Source of the DNA: Lepas anatifera
Lineage: Eukaryota > Arthropoda > Thecostraca > Lepadidae
Assembly (NCBI GenBank): GCA_034440635.1
Contig: JAOTON010000897.1
Location: 3,651,001 to 3,715,000, forward strand
Direction: 5' to 3'
DNA: 64,000 nucleotides
In this document: positions 1-52,751 of the stretch, one piece after another
Position numbering within the stretch: the first letter of the stretch is position 1
Layout of the letters: each line of letters starts with the position of its first letter
Notes under the pieces: model-generated
What the model saw: the letters and a program-made list of their open reading frames with translations, nothing else
Told to the model about the DNA's origin: nothing
The model's database searches: none
Position numbers and translations under genes: made by a program

Positions 1-64
1 TTGATTGACAGAGAAGAAAAACAAACTGAGCATCACTGTTTCTTATTTCTTGATAATGAATGTG

Positions 65-66
<2 letters not shown>

Positions 67-138
<72 letters not shown>

Positions 139-139
139 A
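67..139. repeat. (TA)n followed by (TG)n microsatellite
   Basis: About 47 bp of alternating TA passes directly into about 26 bp of alternating TG. The short open frames across it are simple-repeat artefacts. Confidence 0.97.
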
Positions 140-299
140 TCTTATACAAGGTATATGCTATAAGCTTTACATATGTTATATGCTTAATGTATTCTATATG
201 CATATACCATACCGACACCTCTGTTTCGATTAAGTAAAGTAGGTATATCACAATAATTAATGTCCACTTGATTAGAAAATACGTGAGCAGTGTCGAAAA

Positions 300-540
300 T
301 TGAGAACACCCCTGCGGCGGGAGGCCAACATTGTAGCAGAACGCATGAGCCGTTGGCAGCGGCAGTCGCGGCGCTGCCGACCCTGATGTTCACCACACAC
401 CTGGTTTGGGGGTGGGCGGGGGCGGGGCTTCCGACTCCCGTGCCGGCTCAGAGCCGTCTCGGTGCGTAGTGCAGTCAGTTTGGGAAGCTCTCTCCCAGTG
501 CTGCACTAGCGGAGCATCGAAATCCCTTCATACAGGCACC
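300..540 (+). promoter_or_regulatory. GC-rich promoter and 5' UTR of the CENPV-like gene
   Basis: A GC- and CpG-rich island stands out from the AT-rich flanks and ends at the proposed start codon at 541. It contains TCAGTT at 475-480, which matches the arthropod-type initiator consensus TCAGT, and no TATA box is seen upstream. The transcription start is inferred from this and not demonstrated. Confidence 0.45.
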
Positions 541-41737
<41,197 letters not shown>

Positions 41738-41864
41738 AAAGGGCAGCAATATTCATCAACAGGTGGAGGCTGGAACCATTTAAGATAGATGCTCAGTCGC
41801 TGAGGAACCAACGTGTGAAAATGGGAGTTTTAATGATGCATGCACATTTTTGTTGCACTGTGAC

Positions 41865-41870
41865 AATAAA
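41865..41870 (+). terminator. polyadenylation signal AATAAA of the CENPV-like gene
   Basis: A canonical AATAAA lies 128 bp after the stop codon. A TG-rich stretch downstream (atgtgtacg) suits a cleavage/polyadenylation site. Confidence 0.6.
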
Positions 41871-42189
41871 ATGTGTACGTAGATGTATACATAAGTGTTA
41901 TCATCGTGATCATTTATGACTTATGACATATGCGATCATAGATATTTCCTATTAATGGGTTTCCATAGGTTTTTATGGCATTGCCAGACAGATCAATACA
42001 GGTATATTTATTAGTGTCGGTTGCTGTATTTCTTTGACATAAATGGGATAGAAACCGGTCTGAAATAAAGGTTAGTTTCATGTTTTTTTCTTGTAATTAA
42101 GCACGGCATGTGTTGGTGGCTTCCGCCTTTTTAACCCCGAGTTTGAAAAGTGTTGCTATTACCAGACTCAGTGCCATTGCCGTGAGTAT

Positions 42190-42335
42190 GTCAGCTCGCT
42201 GCGGTTCGGGAGGCGGTTACCCGCCCCCTCCCCCTCTTAACTGGAGTGGTTACCCGCCCCCTCCCCCTCTTAACTGGAGTGGTTACCCGCCCCCTCCCCC
42301 TCTTAACTGGAGTGGTTACCCGCCCCTCCCCCTCT
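42190..42335. repeat. minisatellite of about 38-bp units
   Basis: Four units of ttaactggagtggttacccg followed by ccccctccccctc. The unit begins with the same ttaactggagtg that forms the left end of the adjacent family C element. Confidence 0.92.
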
Positions 42336-42338
42336 TAA

Positions 42339-42784
42339 CTGGAGTGTGGCACCTTTATAACGTGATTTTAACTGAGATAGCCAAGTTGTAAGGCATGCTG
42401 GAAACCTGGTACTCGATGTATCATTTGTCTTGATACTCACAATGTCCGTAGAGAAAAGCTAAAAACCTACATGTAATGTACCCAAAATGTACCCAAGCGG
42501 CCGGCCACAGTTCTCAGCTGTTGGTGTGACGACATGCTGACGTCACGGTGAGTAGTCAGCCAATTGAAGTCCTTGAAGCCTATTGAAAATGGTAGTAGTT
42601 GCCAGGTCATGACATTATCCACAGGCAGAGGTTTATTTCTTTTCCTAGAGGAGTATTTTGAAAATCAAAATATTGAGCTTGTTGTACATTTTTCAGAGAA
42701 ATCATGAGTGGTTTCATTATTTTCGGCTACAAAAACGCCTAATTACACTAAGTTCCGTGATTCGACCAAGGTGCCACATTCCCT
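42339..42784. mobile_element. TTAA-flanked MITE, family C copy 3 (inverted)
   Basis: TTAA occurs at 42335-42338 and 42785-42788. The ends are ggagtgtggcacctttataa and aaggtgccacattccc. It is inverted relative to copies 1 and 2. Confidence 0.85.
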
Positions 42785-43116
42785 TTAAGGATTTCAGATA
42801 ATATAATGAAAAACCAACGGCGGCGAACAGCGCCCCCGTAGTGTACCCATTTACGACCGTTGTGTTTTCGCAACAAAAATACGCTATGATGTGATCAGAG
42901 TTTGCGGAGCAGAGCCGCTTCCGGATACAAATATCCAACTGAAGCACTATCAGCAGTGTTGTAGGCGATACATTTCCGGAATGGTGGACCAGTCGAAGTC
43001 TGAAGCCGCGGGAGGTGAGCGGAAATGTGTGCTAGGACGGGGAGGGGGAAGAGGGGCTCAAGCCCCCTCCCCGAAATGAGGCACTCTGACGGACTGCATT
43101 TACTCTATAAATGCAT

Positions 43117-46100
43117 ACTAGGGCTGATAATCCCGGGATCGAGATCCCGGGATTGTATAAATCCCGAATCCCGGGATTATATATTTCCGAATCCCGGGAT
43201 CCCGATATTTTCCAACACTAAAAATGGCGTGGAAAGCGGCGCTGATAGTATTAAAAATCATTATAGAATCCAACAACATGCTACAGCGTTGTTTTATGCT
43301 TAATATTTAACCTACCTGAAATGTTCAAACACAAGCAAAAGCCAGGCTCTCCCTCTGCATGTAGGTAGATTATACCTGGCATCGCTTCACAGTTCACACC
43401 GTGTCAGTTTCACTGTTCGAGCTCGTCTCTCTCTCTCTCTCTCTCCCCGCGGCGTCGTCCCCTCAAGCATTCAGTTTCAGGTCATATTACTCGGGAAGTT
43501 GCCTACTATCTCGACCATCGAATAGGAGGGGTCGAATTGCTCGTCGTATCTGTGAGGGAGCATGTCCTCTGACTCAGTTACTCTCAGAATCTGCTGTCAG
43601 TGTGACCCAGAAGGCAACCAGGGCAGGAAGTTACGCATTGTGTGCATTGTTGGAATTGCTTGCAATGACCGATTTTGTGGAATTTAAGGGCAGTGTGGTG
43701 TGAGAAAACTTTGTTAGAAGTCAGGATGGAGCACAGAAAAATTTCGCCTTTGTAAAAGGGTATTGAAAATAGCTGGAGGATCAACAAAAGGACTTCACGC
43801 CCATCTCAAGAGTAAGCATGGTGGTGAAAGCGTTGCTGGACCATCCCGATCCAGGGAGACCCCGCAGAACTTATCCGGTAAAAGTAGCTCCAAAACATCG
43901 GAACCTTCGACAGGAATGAGGACCCTGGATTCCTACTACGTCTCTAAAACTGAGGAAGACCTGAGTTCCATCCTAGCTAGAATGTGCGCGAGAGATGGGC
44001 TGCCTTTCACAGTTTTTCCACTTCACCGGACCTGCGCGGACTAATGGCTGCTAAAGGTTACAAAAACCTAATCCATCATAACACCATTCGCCGGCGTGTT
44101 CTCAAACACTGTGCTCGCCTGAAGTGCGAGGTGAAGGCGAAGTTGGCCGATCAAGTGTTAAAGGGCAAAAGGTTCTCACTTACAATCGATGAATTTAAGT
44201 CCTTGAAAAACCGTCGCTACATGAGCGTGACTGTCCACTGCGAAGGCAACATGTGGGGTCTCGGTGTCGCGCGTTGTCACGGCTCAATGCCAGCCGAGAA
44301 GTGCCTGGATCTTCTGCAGGGCAAGTTGGCAGAATTTGGTCTGGAGCTCAGTAAGCACGTCACCTGTGTCACAACCGACGGAGCTTCCGTGATGGTCAAA
44401 TTCGGGAAATCACTGCGTTGCAAACACCAACTCTGCCTCGCTCACGGCGTGCACCTGGCCGTCATCGACGCTCTGTACTCGGGTGATGACAGGCAGACCT
44501 CTGAACAAGCAGACGACGGCGGTGGTGGTGGAACTTACTAGGTGAGATCAATTGTAATGTACCTGAAAGCTTTTATTCTGAGGTAGCGCAAAAATAGCGT
44601 GTTGCGACAATGACGGCAAATTATATATTTGCAAGTGTTTGAGTTTTGCTGTGCGATCTGATATGAATATTTGTGGTCTTTTGACATTCGGTGTCTTTCC
44701 TTCTCTGATCGATGTCACGCACATCCTTTGTATTTTTTCGCGTATTTTATCATCATGGGTGAAAATCAGTGAGTCAAACGTGAACTGGTCAATTGACTTG
44801 TATTGCCGTTCTAGCTGCATAGCAGGCCTATGCAAATTGTTCTGTCGTCGTAGCGTTAATGTGAATCTTGCCGCCTTGCAGGTTAACTCGTCAGAGGAAT
44901 CCGACTGTGATGACGAGGATGACAGCAACAGCACGGACGAAGACACAGATGGTGCTACCTGTCACCGTGAACTACACAGTTCGATCAATCCAATCGTAAA
45001 CAAGATAAGAAACATCGTCCGCTGGTTTCGAAAAACCCCCGTACGAAACTAAGTCCTTCAGAAATACGTTAGAGAAGAACGTGGACAAGAACTGATGCTG
45101 GTGCTAGACTGTAAAACCCGATGAAATAGTTTGTGTGACATGCTGGATCGGTTTGATACTCTGAAAGCAGCAGTCCATAAGGCAATTATTGACATAGGAG
45201 ACAAACGTATTAAAATGATCGATGATTACGAATACACCCCATACCTGGGCTCATTCGTTGCCTTAGGATCCTGAAACTCGGGGCAGAAGCGCTATGTAGG
45301 CGAGAAAGTGGACTTCTGGAGGCTGGAGCTGCTTTAACATTTATTTTAGATGCACTTGTGAAGGAGGATAGTGCGATTGCACGCAAACTGTCAGATGCTT
45401 TAAAACAGCGCATCATACAGAGGTAGTCGCGTGCGGAAAAAAGTTCTGCAAACACTGCATAACAAAATGTCGGCAGATAGAGATTGGAAAGATATTTTCC
45501 CTAGCGCATATCGTAAGGAAGTACAGGACTTAGTTGTAAATATGGTGGGAAGAATGGGAGGACAGGTGCATGCTTCCGAAGTAAATGTAGATGCAGAAGC
45601 GATGGACGTTGATGATCCTCAGCCAGCACAGTCGCTTCAATCGATGCTTCAACAGGCTCTAGATAAGATAAGAGTTCCTAAACCAGAACACAGTTCAAAC
45701 GCATCCAGGCTAAGTCTCTCCAATCCTTCGCGTATGACCAAGGCCATTAGGAAAGAGTTGGAAAACCTGCCTGTCTCTGGAAGAACGGGTATGATAGCTC
45801 TGTCCTACAGCTGGCTCAAGGACATAGTCCCTACGAGTGTTTGAGTCGGAACGTGTGTTTTCAATTGCCGGGAATGTCGTCACTAAAGTACGGTGGAGTC
45901 TCGGCGACGAAGCCGTTGATGCCCTTTGCTTCCTTAAGTGCTACTATCGTGGCAGGTGACTTGTGTGACCAGGACACAATAGGCCGGGTCACAATAGGTA
46001 AATACCTCTACTGTAATATGACTAGAAATATAACCAAGAAATATATATTGTCAATATCATTCATATGTCTTTAGTTGTTTGGGGAACAGAGCATTTTATT

Positions 46101-46162
46101 CTGATTAGTGTCCATATGCATTTTCATGTGCTTTCTGCATGGTGAGAATAGTATGCTATGCG
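43117..46162 (+). mobile_element. decayed hAT element, right end lost
   Basis: The left end near 43117 (tagggctgataatcccggga) is followed by a run of ATCCCGGGAT palindromes to about 43215, then a 5' region and a hAT transposase remnant. The right end is not seen. The minus-strand LINE begins at 46163 and presumably cut it. Confidence 0.6.
43726..45958 (+). pseudogene. hAT transposase, frameshifted
   Basis: A BED-type finger remnant (GGSTKGLHAHLKSKHG, 43775-43820) is followed by a Ser-rich linker. The RNase-H-like core at 43984-44541 has FSLTIDEFKSLKNRRYMSV with the first catalytic Asp, CVTTDGASVM with the second and CLAHGVHLAV. A possible intron (donor near 44541, acceptor ttgcag at 44880) leads to an acidic segment. 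45431-45958 gives the C-terminal region and the dimerisation motif ERVFSIAGNVVTKVRWSLG in a shifted frame just after 45841. Several frame changes make it inactive. Confidence 0.83.
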
Positions 46163-47142
46163 TTATCTTGCTTGCTTATGGCTTTTTATTAGGCGTTCTG
46201 TGCATAGCACCTTTGCCCGCCTCTAAAGGAGTGTGTGGGAGAATTTTAGAATTTTGTGTGAGGGCAAGCTACGTTAGTCTGTTAAAGCAATGGGAGTTAT
46301 TTCAAGTAATGGGTTGCAAGATGTTTTAGCTTGCAAATGGACGGTCGTGGCAATGGCATAGCCATGCCAAGGGAGGTCTTTTAATAAGTTTAGACCCGCA
46401 GAGTGCGAAGGTTATTTCTATGGTTGAAGACCTTAAATTTAGAATTTGAAATTTAGAATTCGAAATTGAGAATTTGGAATTTAGAATTTGGAATTTAGAA
46501 TTTTGTGTGTCAGCTATTGATGTCCGCTTGTATACGTTACTCGAAAACCTCCGTTAACTCAATAATTTCGTATTTTAGAAAGTGCGCTAAACACCTGGCC
46601 AGGGTGCCGCGAATTTACCCTGCAACCCGGAGGTGAAGTTGCAGCTCCCCTCTCCGGCTGGGCAGCCGCCGCGCAGAGAAAGAAGTGTGAGAGGATAGTT
46701 AGATTGTTAGTAAGAGTATAGGTGTGGTTAGTATAGACCCGCAGTGAAAGGTATCACTGCGGTGAAGAAATCTAACCTATCTAACCTAACCTGATTTCAA
46801 AGTTAGCCTAACATAACCTATCCTTAGCCTACAACGAACCATTTAAAGGTTACAAAACTATTGATTAAATTTCGCAGTGGATCATCTATGATTGGAAAAT
46901 AGGCAAGTCCTACTTTGGGGGTGCACCATGCACCCTCATCATATATACTGGGAGGGGTGATTTATAGATACTTCTCTAGCCCAGAGTTCTTTAGAAATAT
47001 AAAGACTTTTTCGAGAAGTTCAGGATGGTCGTTACCGAGTAGAGTTTTTAGGTCTACAGGGATGTTTTGGATTCGGCAGTAATCTAGCATGGGTTGCCGA
47101 TGGGTATTGTGCTGGGGACAATCGATGAGAATGTGATGGGGA
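46163..47142 (-). mobile_element. 3' end of the minus-strand I-like LINE, separated by the Gypsy insertion
   Basis: This is the reverse complement of 49245-50229 in the plus-strand LINE copy. It holds the last codons (to a stop near 46960) and the roughly 800-bp 3' UTR with the aattctaaattcc tandem stretch (46436-46505). It ends in AATAAA and a short aagc tetranucleotide tail near 46165. It joins directly to 60631 if the Gypsy element is removed. Confidence 0.9.
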
Positions 47143-47623
47143 TGTAATAAAGATTCTTTTCCGGTTCTTAATTACTTCATCTTTTCACAATTACCAACAA
47201 TTATATTGGACATAATAATTGTCTCATCCGTATCCATTGCCTAGCAACACTAGGTTGTGTGACCAGTTCGTTGCGCCCGCTTTTAATGCACCTTTTAGTC
47301 TTATCTGGCGGCCTCTTTGTGTCTAATGGACGTCCGCCCTGTGATCTGCCGCCTTCCATTAGGATGCATTATCCCACCCGATGGTACAGTTGAACTCTGG
47401 TATGGACCGTGTGAAACCATTAGCGTTATCTCAACGTACCCTTTAATGTTAACCGACCGACGTATTTTCTCACCCGATGTTACTAGATGAACTCAAGTAT
47501 GAACCCAGTCATGCGCCCTAAAATGCATTAGCCTTATCTCGATGTACCCTTTCATGTAAGCGGCCACTTCTTTGAAATCCACCGTCTTCGTGGTATATAA
47601 ACCCGCTGTTCTGCCCCTAAAAA

Positions 47624-50243
47624 CCCCAGGGTAGCGTTCTGTCCCCCACCCTCTTTTTAGTAATGATCAATGATCTCTTCGCCAAAAAAGCTACCGCCTG
47701 AAATAAATTACTCCCTCTTTGCGGACGATGTCGCCATTTGGAAAGCCACTGCAATCGATACCAGGCGGTATAACGAACCAGAATTCCAACACGCAACTAC
47801 ACAGTTGCAGGACAGCTTAAACGACATCGATAATTGGTGTAGCTTAATGGGTCTATCACTCTCGGCGGAAAAATCATCAGTCGTTGTCTTTGCCAGAGCG
47901 CATTCCAGACACGACCCTCCACGGCTCCAAATCTCGGGTAAACCTATTGAATGCACCAATAGCTTCAAATTCTTGGGCGTCACCCTAGATTCCCGATTGA
48001 GTTTCAATGAGCACATCACCAAAGTCGTCTCTAGCTGTCAAAAGCGAGTCAACATTCTCCGCATGCTCGGCGGCACAGAGTATGGCGGGGATCGAAAGAC
48101 CCTGCTTATGCTCTACAAGTCCCTGATTCGGTCCATTCTCGAATATAATTCGTTCGTTTTTGACTCGACGAACAAGACCAATAAATTAAAGCTAGAGCGA
48201 GTCCAAAACGCCAGTATCCGGGCAGCCACAGGCGCGCTCAGAGAATCCCCCATCACCAGCCTGCTAACTGATAGCGGGCTGTGCCCACTACAGACAAGAC
48301 GCGACGCCCAGCTTATTTCTTACTACATCAAGGTTCAATCCACCGAAAATCACCCGGCAAAACAATGTTTTGCCCATCCCAGACGAGCAAATAAAGCCAC
48401 TCTACAGAAGTGGCCCCCATTTAAGCACAGAGTAGCGAAAACCCTGGAAAGCCTAAATCTTGCACTGCCAGCGACAATAGGCAAACCCCCACTCTCCCGC
48501 TTCTGGACTCGAAAAGAGCCCAAAGTGGAATTTCTCTTCACTTCCCGTAAAACGGACTTCTCAGAGGAAGAAGTCTCCCAAAAATTCCTAGAGTTCCGAT
48601 CTTGTAACGCGGAAAAGACCTTTATATTTACAGACGGCTCCAAAATAGGCGAAAAAGTAGGCCTCGGCATCTGGGGGCAAAACATTTGCCTTCAGAAAAG
48701 ACTTCCGGACAACTGCTCCATCTTCACAGCCGAGGCTGTTGCCATCCTAAATGCATTAGCCATAATCAGAACCCAAAATATCAACTCAGCCGTCATCTGT
48801 TCAGACTCTAAATCTGTCCTGCAGGCCATCAGTAACGTAGTCAACCCCAGCCACCACGTTATAGCAGATATTCAGAAAGGTATCGATGATACCCCTGATG
48901 TCTCTTTTCTTTGGATCCCGGGCCACTGCAAAATTCAAGGAAATGAAAAGGCCGACGAGCAGGCAAAAAAGTCCCTAGAACTTAGAGAGATCGAACCCTT
49001 AAAGTGGTCTGGAGACGATAGCAAAGCTCTCCTCCAGGACACCATCCGGAAGCAAATTCAACATAACTGGACCACAAACCACAGCGCCCACCTATTCTAT
49101 ATCAAGCCTAACATCGGCTACTGGCCCACTTCCAACCAAAAGAGTCGCCGGCGCGAGGTTATTCTAACCAGACTCAGAAATGGACACACAAAATTAAATG
49201 CCTATTGGAACGCGGGTACCTGTGGTACCTGCGACGCAATGGAGAATCCCCATCACATTCTCATCGATTGTCCCCAGCACAATACCCATCGGCAACCCAT
49301 GCTAGATTACTGCCGAATCCAAAACATCCCTGTAGACCTAAAAACTCTGCTCGGTAACGACCATCCTGAACTTCTCGAAAAAGTCTTTACATTTCTAAAG
49401 GACTCTGGGCTAGAGAAGTTTCTATAAACCACTCCTCCCAGTATATATGATGAGGGTGCATGGTGCACCCCCAAAGTAGGACTTGCCTATTTTCTAATCA
49501 TAGCTGATCCACTGCGAAATTTAAGCAATAGTTTTGTAACCTTTAAATGGTTCATTGTAGGCTAAGGATAGGTTATGTTAGGCTAACTTTGAAATCAGGT
49601 TAGGTTAGATAGGTTAGATTTCTTCACCGCAGTGATACCTTTCACTGCGGGTCTATACTAACCACACCTATACTCTTACTAACAATCTAACTATCCTCTC
49701 ACACTTCTTTCTCTGCGCGGCGGCTGCCCAGCCGAAGAGGGGAGCTGCAACTTCACCTCCGGGTTGCAGGGTAAATCGCGGCACCCTGGCCAGGTGTTTA
49801 GCGCACTTTCTAAAATACGAAATTATTGAGTTAACGGAGGCTTTCGAGTAACGTATACAAGCGGACATCAATAGCTGACACACAAAATTCTAAATTCTAA
49901 ATTCCAAATTCTAAAATTCAAATTCTAAATTCCAAATTCTAAATTTCAAATTCTAAATTTCAAACTCTAAATTTGAGGTCTTCAGCCACAGAAATAACCT
50001 TCGCACTCTGCGGGACTAAACTTATTAAAAGACCTCCCTTGGCATGGCTATGCCATTGCCACGACCGTCCATTTGCAAGCTAAAATATCTTGCAACCCAT
50101 TACTTGAAATAACTCCCATTGCTTTAACAGACTAACGTAGCTTACCCTCACACAAAATTCTAAAAATTCTCCCACACACTCCTTTAGAGGCGGGCAAAGG
50201 TGCTATGCACAGAACGCCTAATAAAAAGCCATTGCTTGCTTGC
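47624..50243 (+). mobile_element. 5'-truncated I-like LINE inside the 5' LTR
   Basis: It begins within the RT domain, at the PQGSVLSP motif, and extends through RNase H, the C-terminus and the full 3' UTR. It ends in AATAAAAAG and a ttgcttgc tail. The 10-bp target duplication cccctaaaaa proves retrotransposition into the LTR. It is nearly identical to the minus-strand LINE. Confidence 0.93.
47627..49427 (+). pseudogene. I-like LINE ORF2 fragment: RT end, RNase H, C-terminal CCHC
   Basis: The main open frame (47670-49427) carries INYSLFADDVAIW (RT catalytic ADD) near its start and the RT thumb. RNase H follows at about residues 310-440, with FIFTDGSKIGEK, FTAEAVAIL, ICSDSKSV and WIPGHCKIQGNEKAD giving its acidic and His residues. 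A C-terminal finger GTCGTCDAMENPHHILIDC is present. RNase H after the RT is typical of I-group LINEs. The frame 5' of 47690 (PQGSVLSPTLFLVMINDLFA) is displaced at a six-A run (47684-47689) that is five in the other copy. It lacks endonuclease and cannot move itself. Confidence 0.9.
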
Positions 50244-50525
50244 CCCCTAAAAAGCTCAGTGATACAGAAGACTTCAGTGTGACAACATCTCGCGAGTGCT
50301 ACGGGAAGACTCTGCCAGTGCTATGTGACGACAGTGGTGCAAAGGTGCTGACCGGATAGAGTGTTGGAACTGGTGCTGAGTTACGGCCTGTTCACAACGC
50401 CAGGCTAAACGTGGAATAAATTGGACTTAGGCAAAAGTCTCTTCATCGCTCCACGACGAGGTCCTAACCGCTACGCTGCAACGACTCACAGCCACACCAA
50501 AGAGCCCATCTTGGTGACATATGAA

Positions 50526-50543
50526 TGGTGCCGTGACCCGGAT
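50526..50543 (+). promoter_or_regulatory. primer-binding site
   Basis: TGGTGCCGTGACCCGGAT starts one or two bases after the LTR. It is complementary to a tRNA 3' end of the form ...TCACGGCACCA. The GCCGTGA/TCACGGC acceptor stem suits tRNA-His, but this is from memory and unverified. Confidence 0.7.
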
Positions 50544-51299
50544 CGAATTACATCTATAATATAACTGCAAGCGGACCAAGTTATCAACTTTAATTTTCTA
50601 AGCCACGGGACTTAGAAAAATTTTTGGACTCAGCCAGCCAGCTACCATCGACATCCACACTCCTGCCAGCACTCCACTTTGAGTCTAAGTCATCAAAGAC
50701 TCAAATCGTCACCAGCGACTCAACTTCCCTGCCAGTCTTACGAATTCATCTCTACAAAGCCCATCGGCAAGAAAAATTTATCTCCAAGTTCAAAAACGCT
50801 CACAAAAGCCTATAAACTACAGAGCGCTCGATTGCCAGTAGCCGCGCATAACACGCTCCTGACGTCACCCCTCGCTGCTGTGACGCAACACCGCCCGCGC
50901 GCCGCCGCGAGCCGCCACCGTACTGCCACCGACGTCAAGGTCATCGACGCCGCGCCGCCGCACCGCGCGCTACCCTCAGCCGCCGAGGCCAGTGACTCAT
51001 AGCCGTTCGCCTCAGCCCCCGCTACTAGAGGTCTACATAGAACAAAATAAGTGTCAACATCATCCAACTTTAGTATATATAAACTATATACTTTTGGAAT
51101 CCGCACGGTCTCAGCAATACTTCTATCTGGTTTTTAGAGCTCTACAAGTATTCTGAAAAATCTTCATCCAACTTTAGTGTACTACAACTCATCTAGAACT
51201 TCAAGTTTTCTTCAAGTTTTCTTCAAGTTTGATCAACATCTCTACTAGTTCTCCAGTTCTTCGAGTTATAAGCCGACTTCTCCGCTTCAAATCTGCTAA

Positions 51300-51432
51300 C
51301 ATCGCGTCAGGAAAATAGTTTTTCAACGCTTCTAGCAGTTTTTTCAACGCTTTCAATAGTTTTTTAACGCTTCCAACAGTTTTTCATCGCTTCTAGATAT
51401 TTTTCAACGCTCCCAGATATTTTTCAACGCAT
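51300..51432 (+). repeat. tandem repeat in the retroelement leader
   Basis: About six units of agtttttcaacgcttctagc, each 20-22 bp and slightly diverged, lie between PBS and gag. A shorter ttcaagttttc repeat precedes them at about 51200-51235. Confidence 0.8.
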
Positions 51433-51591
51433 CGTTCTGCCATCATCTGAAGTTCAAGTTTCGTTTCGACACTGTGTTCGCCATCATCCACCGCTTCAAA
51501 ACCACAAGTAAGGTGCATCCTTACCATTTCCTTGAAAACTGTTGAATCTGCATTGCTTTATTATTAATTTTGTTAGCAACTGTTAGAAATT

Positions 51592-52677
51592 ATGGCCACT
51601 ACAGCTGATAAAGCTTTAATTGACACCATGCGTGACATCTCAATGGAGATCCGAGTTCAAGGTTTAACTCAGCACGTTAGGTCATTTTCCGGCGAAAGTT
51701 CTAATAAGCTTCATGATTGGGTTAGGGATATGGATTCTATCGCCATCTCCACCGATGATTCGCGAATGTTAGTTTTGGCTACCCGAACTTTGAACGGACC
51801 TGCAGGTAAATTTGCCTGCCGATTGATCTCTGAGAACCCAAAGCTAAAATGGCTGGAGCTACGAAAACACCTGAGGGACAGGTATAGCGATCTGAAAGAC
51901 CCCTACTGTGCACGGGAGAAGCTACAAAAAGTTAGGCAAAAGAAAGGCGAACTCATGCAAAATTTTGCAGAACGACTTCAGGACGTTGCTAGCGACGTTT
52001 TCGAAAATCCCAACAGTCCTGATTCGCAAACCACTTTGGTAGAGATATTTCAAAAAGGAGTAATTGACGACCGTCTAGCCAGAGCTCTTATTAGAAAGAA
52101 GTTCACTTCCCTCAAGGAAGCAGTAAAGTTCGCGAGTGACGAACAACAAACTGATAGGACATTTGAACTCTGCCGCGGTAAGCTAGACATAGAGGAACCT
52201 ATGGAAATAGACATAGTTCGGAATGACGCTCAAAGCGAAAGGATCGATAAGTTAGAGAAATGCCTCTCTGACGTTGGCTCAAAAATCGACAAGTTGGCGA
52301 AAACCGTAGGTAAAAGTCAAAGAGCTGGACATCCAAGTCCACCTCAAAATCAAACTCAGTCACATTCTCGACGTCCATATCAGGGACAGCCTCAAAATTC
52401 ACGCCACTTCCAGGCACCTCCCCGGAACGACCGCCAATTTCAGCGACAACAGCCAAACCAGTGGCCCAGGCAAAATCAAAGTCAGCTTCCAAGGACTCAT
52501 TTGCAGAGTCAGCAAAATGTTCCACCCAATGTTAGACCGACTGACCCGCCTCAAAAGTTTCAATGGACCCCTGATGGTCGTCCCATTTGCGCATATTGCC
52601 AAAAGGTTGGACATACCCAACGCGTATGCAGAGCAAGGCAAGCCGCATTCTCTGGCCCTCAGCAGCCGGAAAACTGA
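51592..52677 (+). CDS. gag: Gag-like polyprotein
   Basis: 361 residues, starting at the ATG after the 1.07-kb leader. Residues 1-190 form an alpha-helical capsid-like region (retrotransposon-gag type, with RSFSGESSNKLHDWVRDMD and LRKHLRDRYSD). Residues 230-330 are rich in Gln, Pro, Arg and Asn. Near residue 335 there is a single CCHC knuckle, CAYCQKVGHTQRVC, for binding RNA. It should assemble the particle and package RNA. Pol follows in the -1 frame. An in-frame TGA at 52749 lies between gag and protease in that frame, so Gag-Pol fusion is not simply readable in this copy. Confidence 0.9.
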   Translation: MATTADKALIDTMRDISMEIRVQGLTQHVRSFSGESSNKLHDWVRDMDSIAISTDDSRMLVLATRTLNGPAGKFACRLISENPKLKWLELRKHLRDRYSDLKDPYCAREKLQKVRQKKGELMQNFAERLQDVASDVFENPNSPDSQTTLVEIFQKGVIDDRLARALIRKKFTSLKEAVKFASDEQQTDRTFELCRGKLDIEEPMEIDIVRNDAQSERIDKLEKCLSDVGSKIDKLAKTVGKSQRAGHPSPPQNQTQSHSRRPYQGQPQNSRHFQAPPRNDRQFQRQQPNQWPRQNQSQLPRTHLQSQQNVPPNVRPTDPPQKFQWTPDGRPICAYCQKVGHTQRVCRARQAAFSGPQQPEN

Positions 52678-52751
52678 ATGGTCCATCTGTTGTCGGGACT
52701 GAACAGACGGAAAACATAGAAACCCCAGGTCCCAGGGACAATATCGCCTGA

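Larger units (their letters stand above)
47143..50524 (+). repeat. 5' LTR, interrupted by a LINE (47143-47623 and 50254-50524)
   Basis: The pieces match the intact 3' LTR at 59881-60630. TATATAAA lies at 47594-47601 and AATAAA at 50415-50420. The LINE at 47624-50243 sits 22 bp after the TATA box, flanked by the 10-bp duplication cccctaaaaa (47614-47623 and 50244-50253). Confidence 0.93.

Noticed and set aside
46765..46800. TTAGG-like telomere repeat (aacctatctaacctaacc)
   Set aside because: There are only two or three imperfect units, and they are part of the LINE 3' UTR in both copies.
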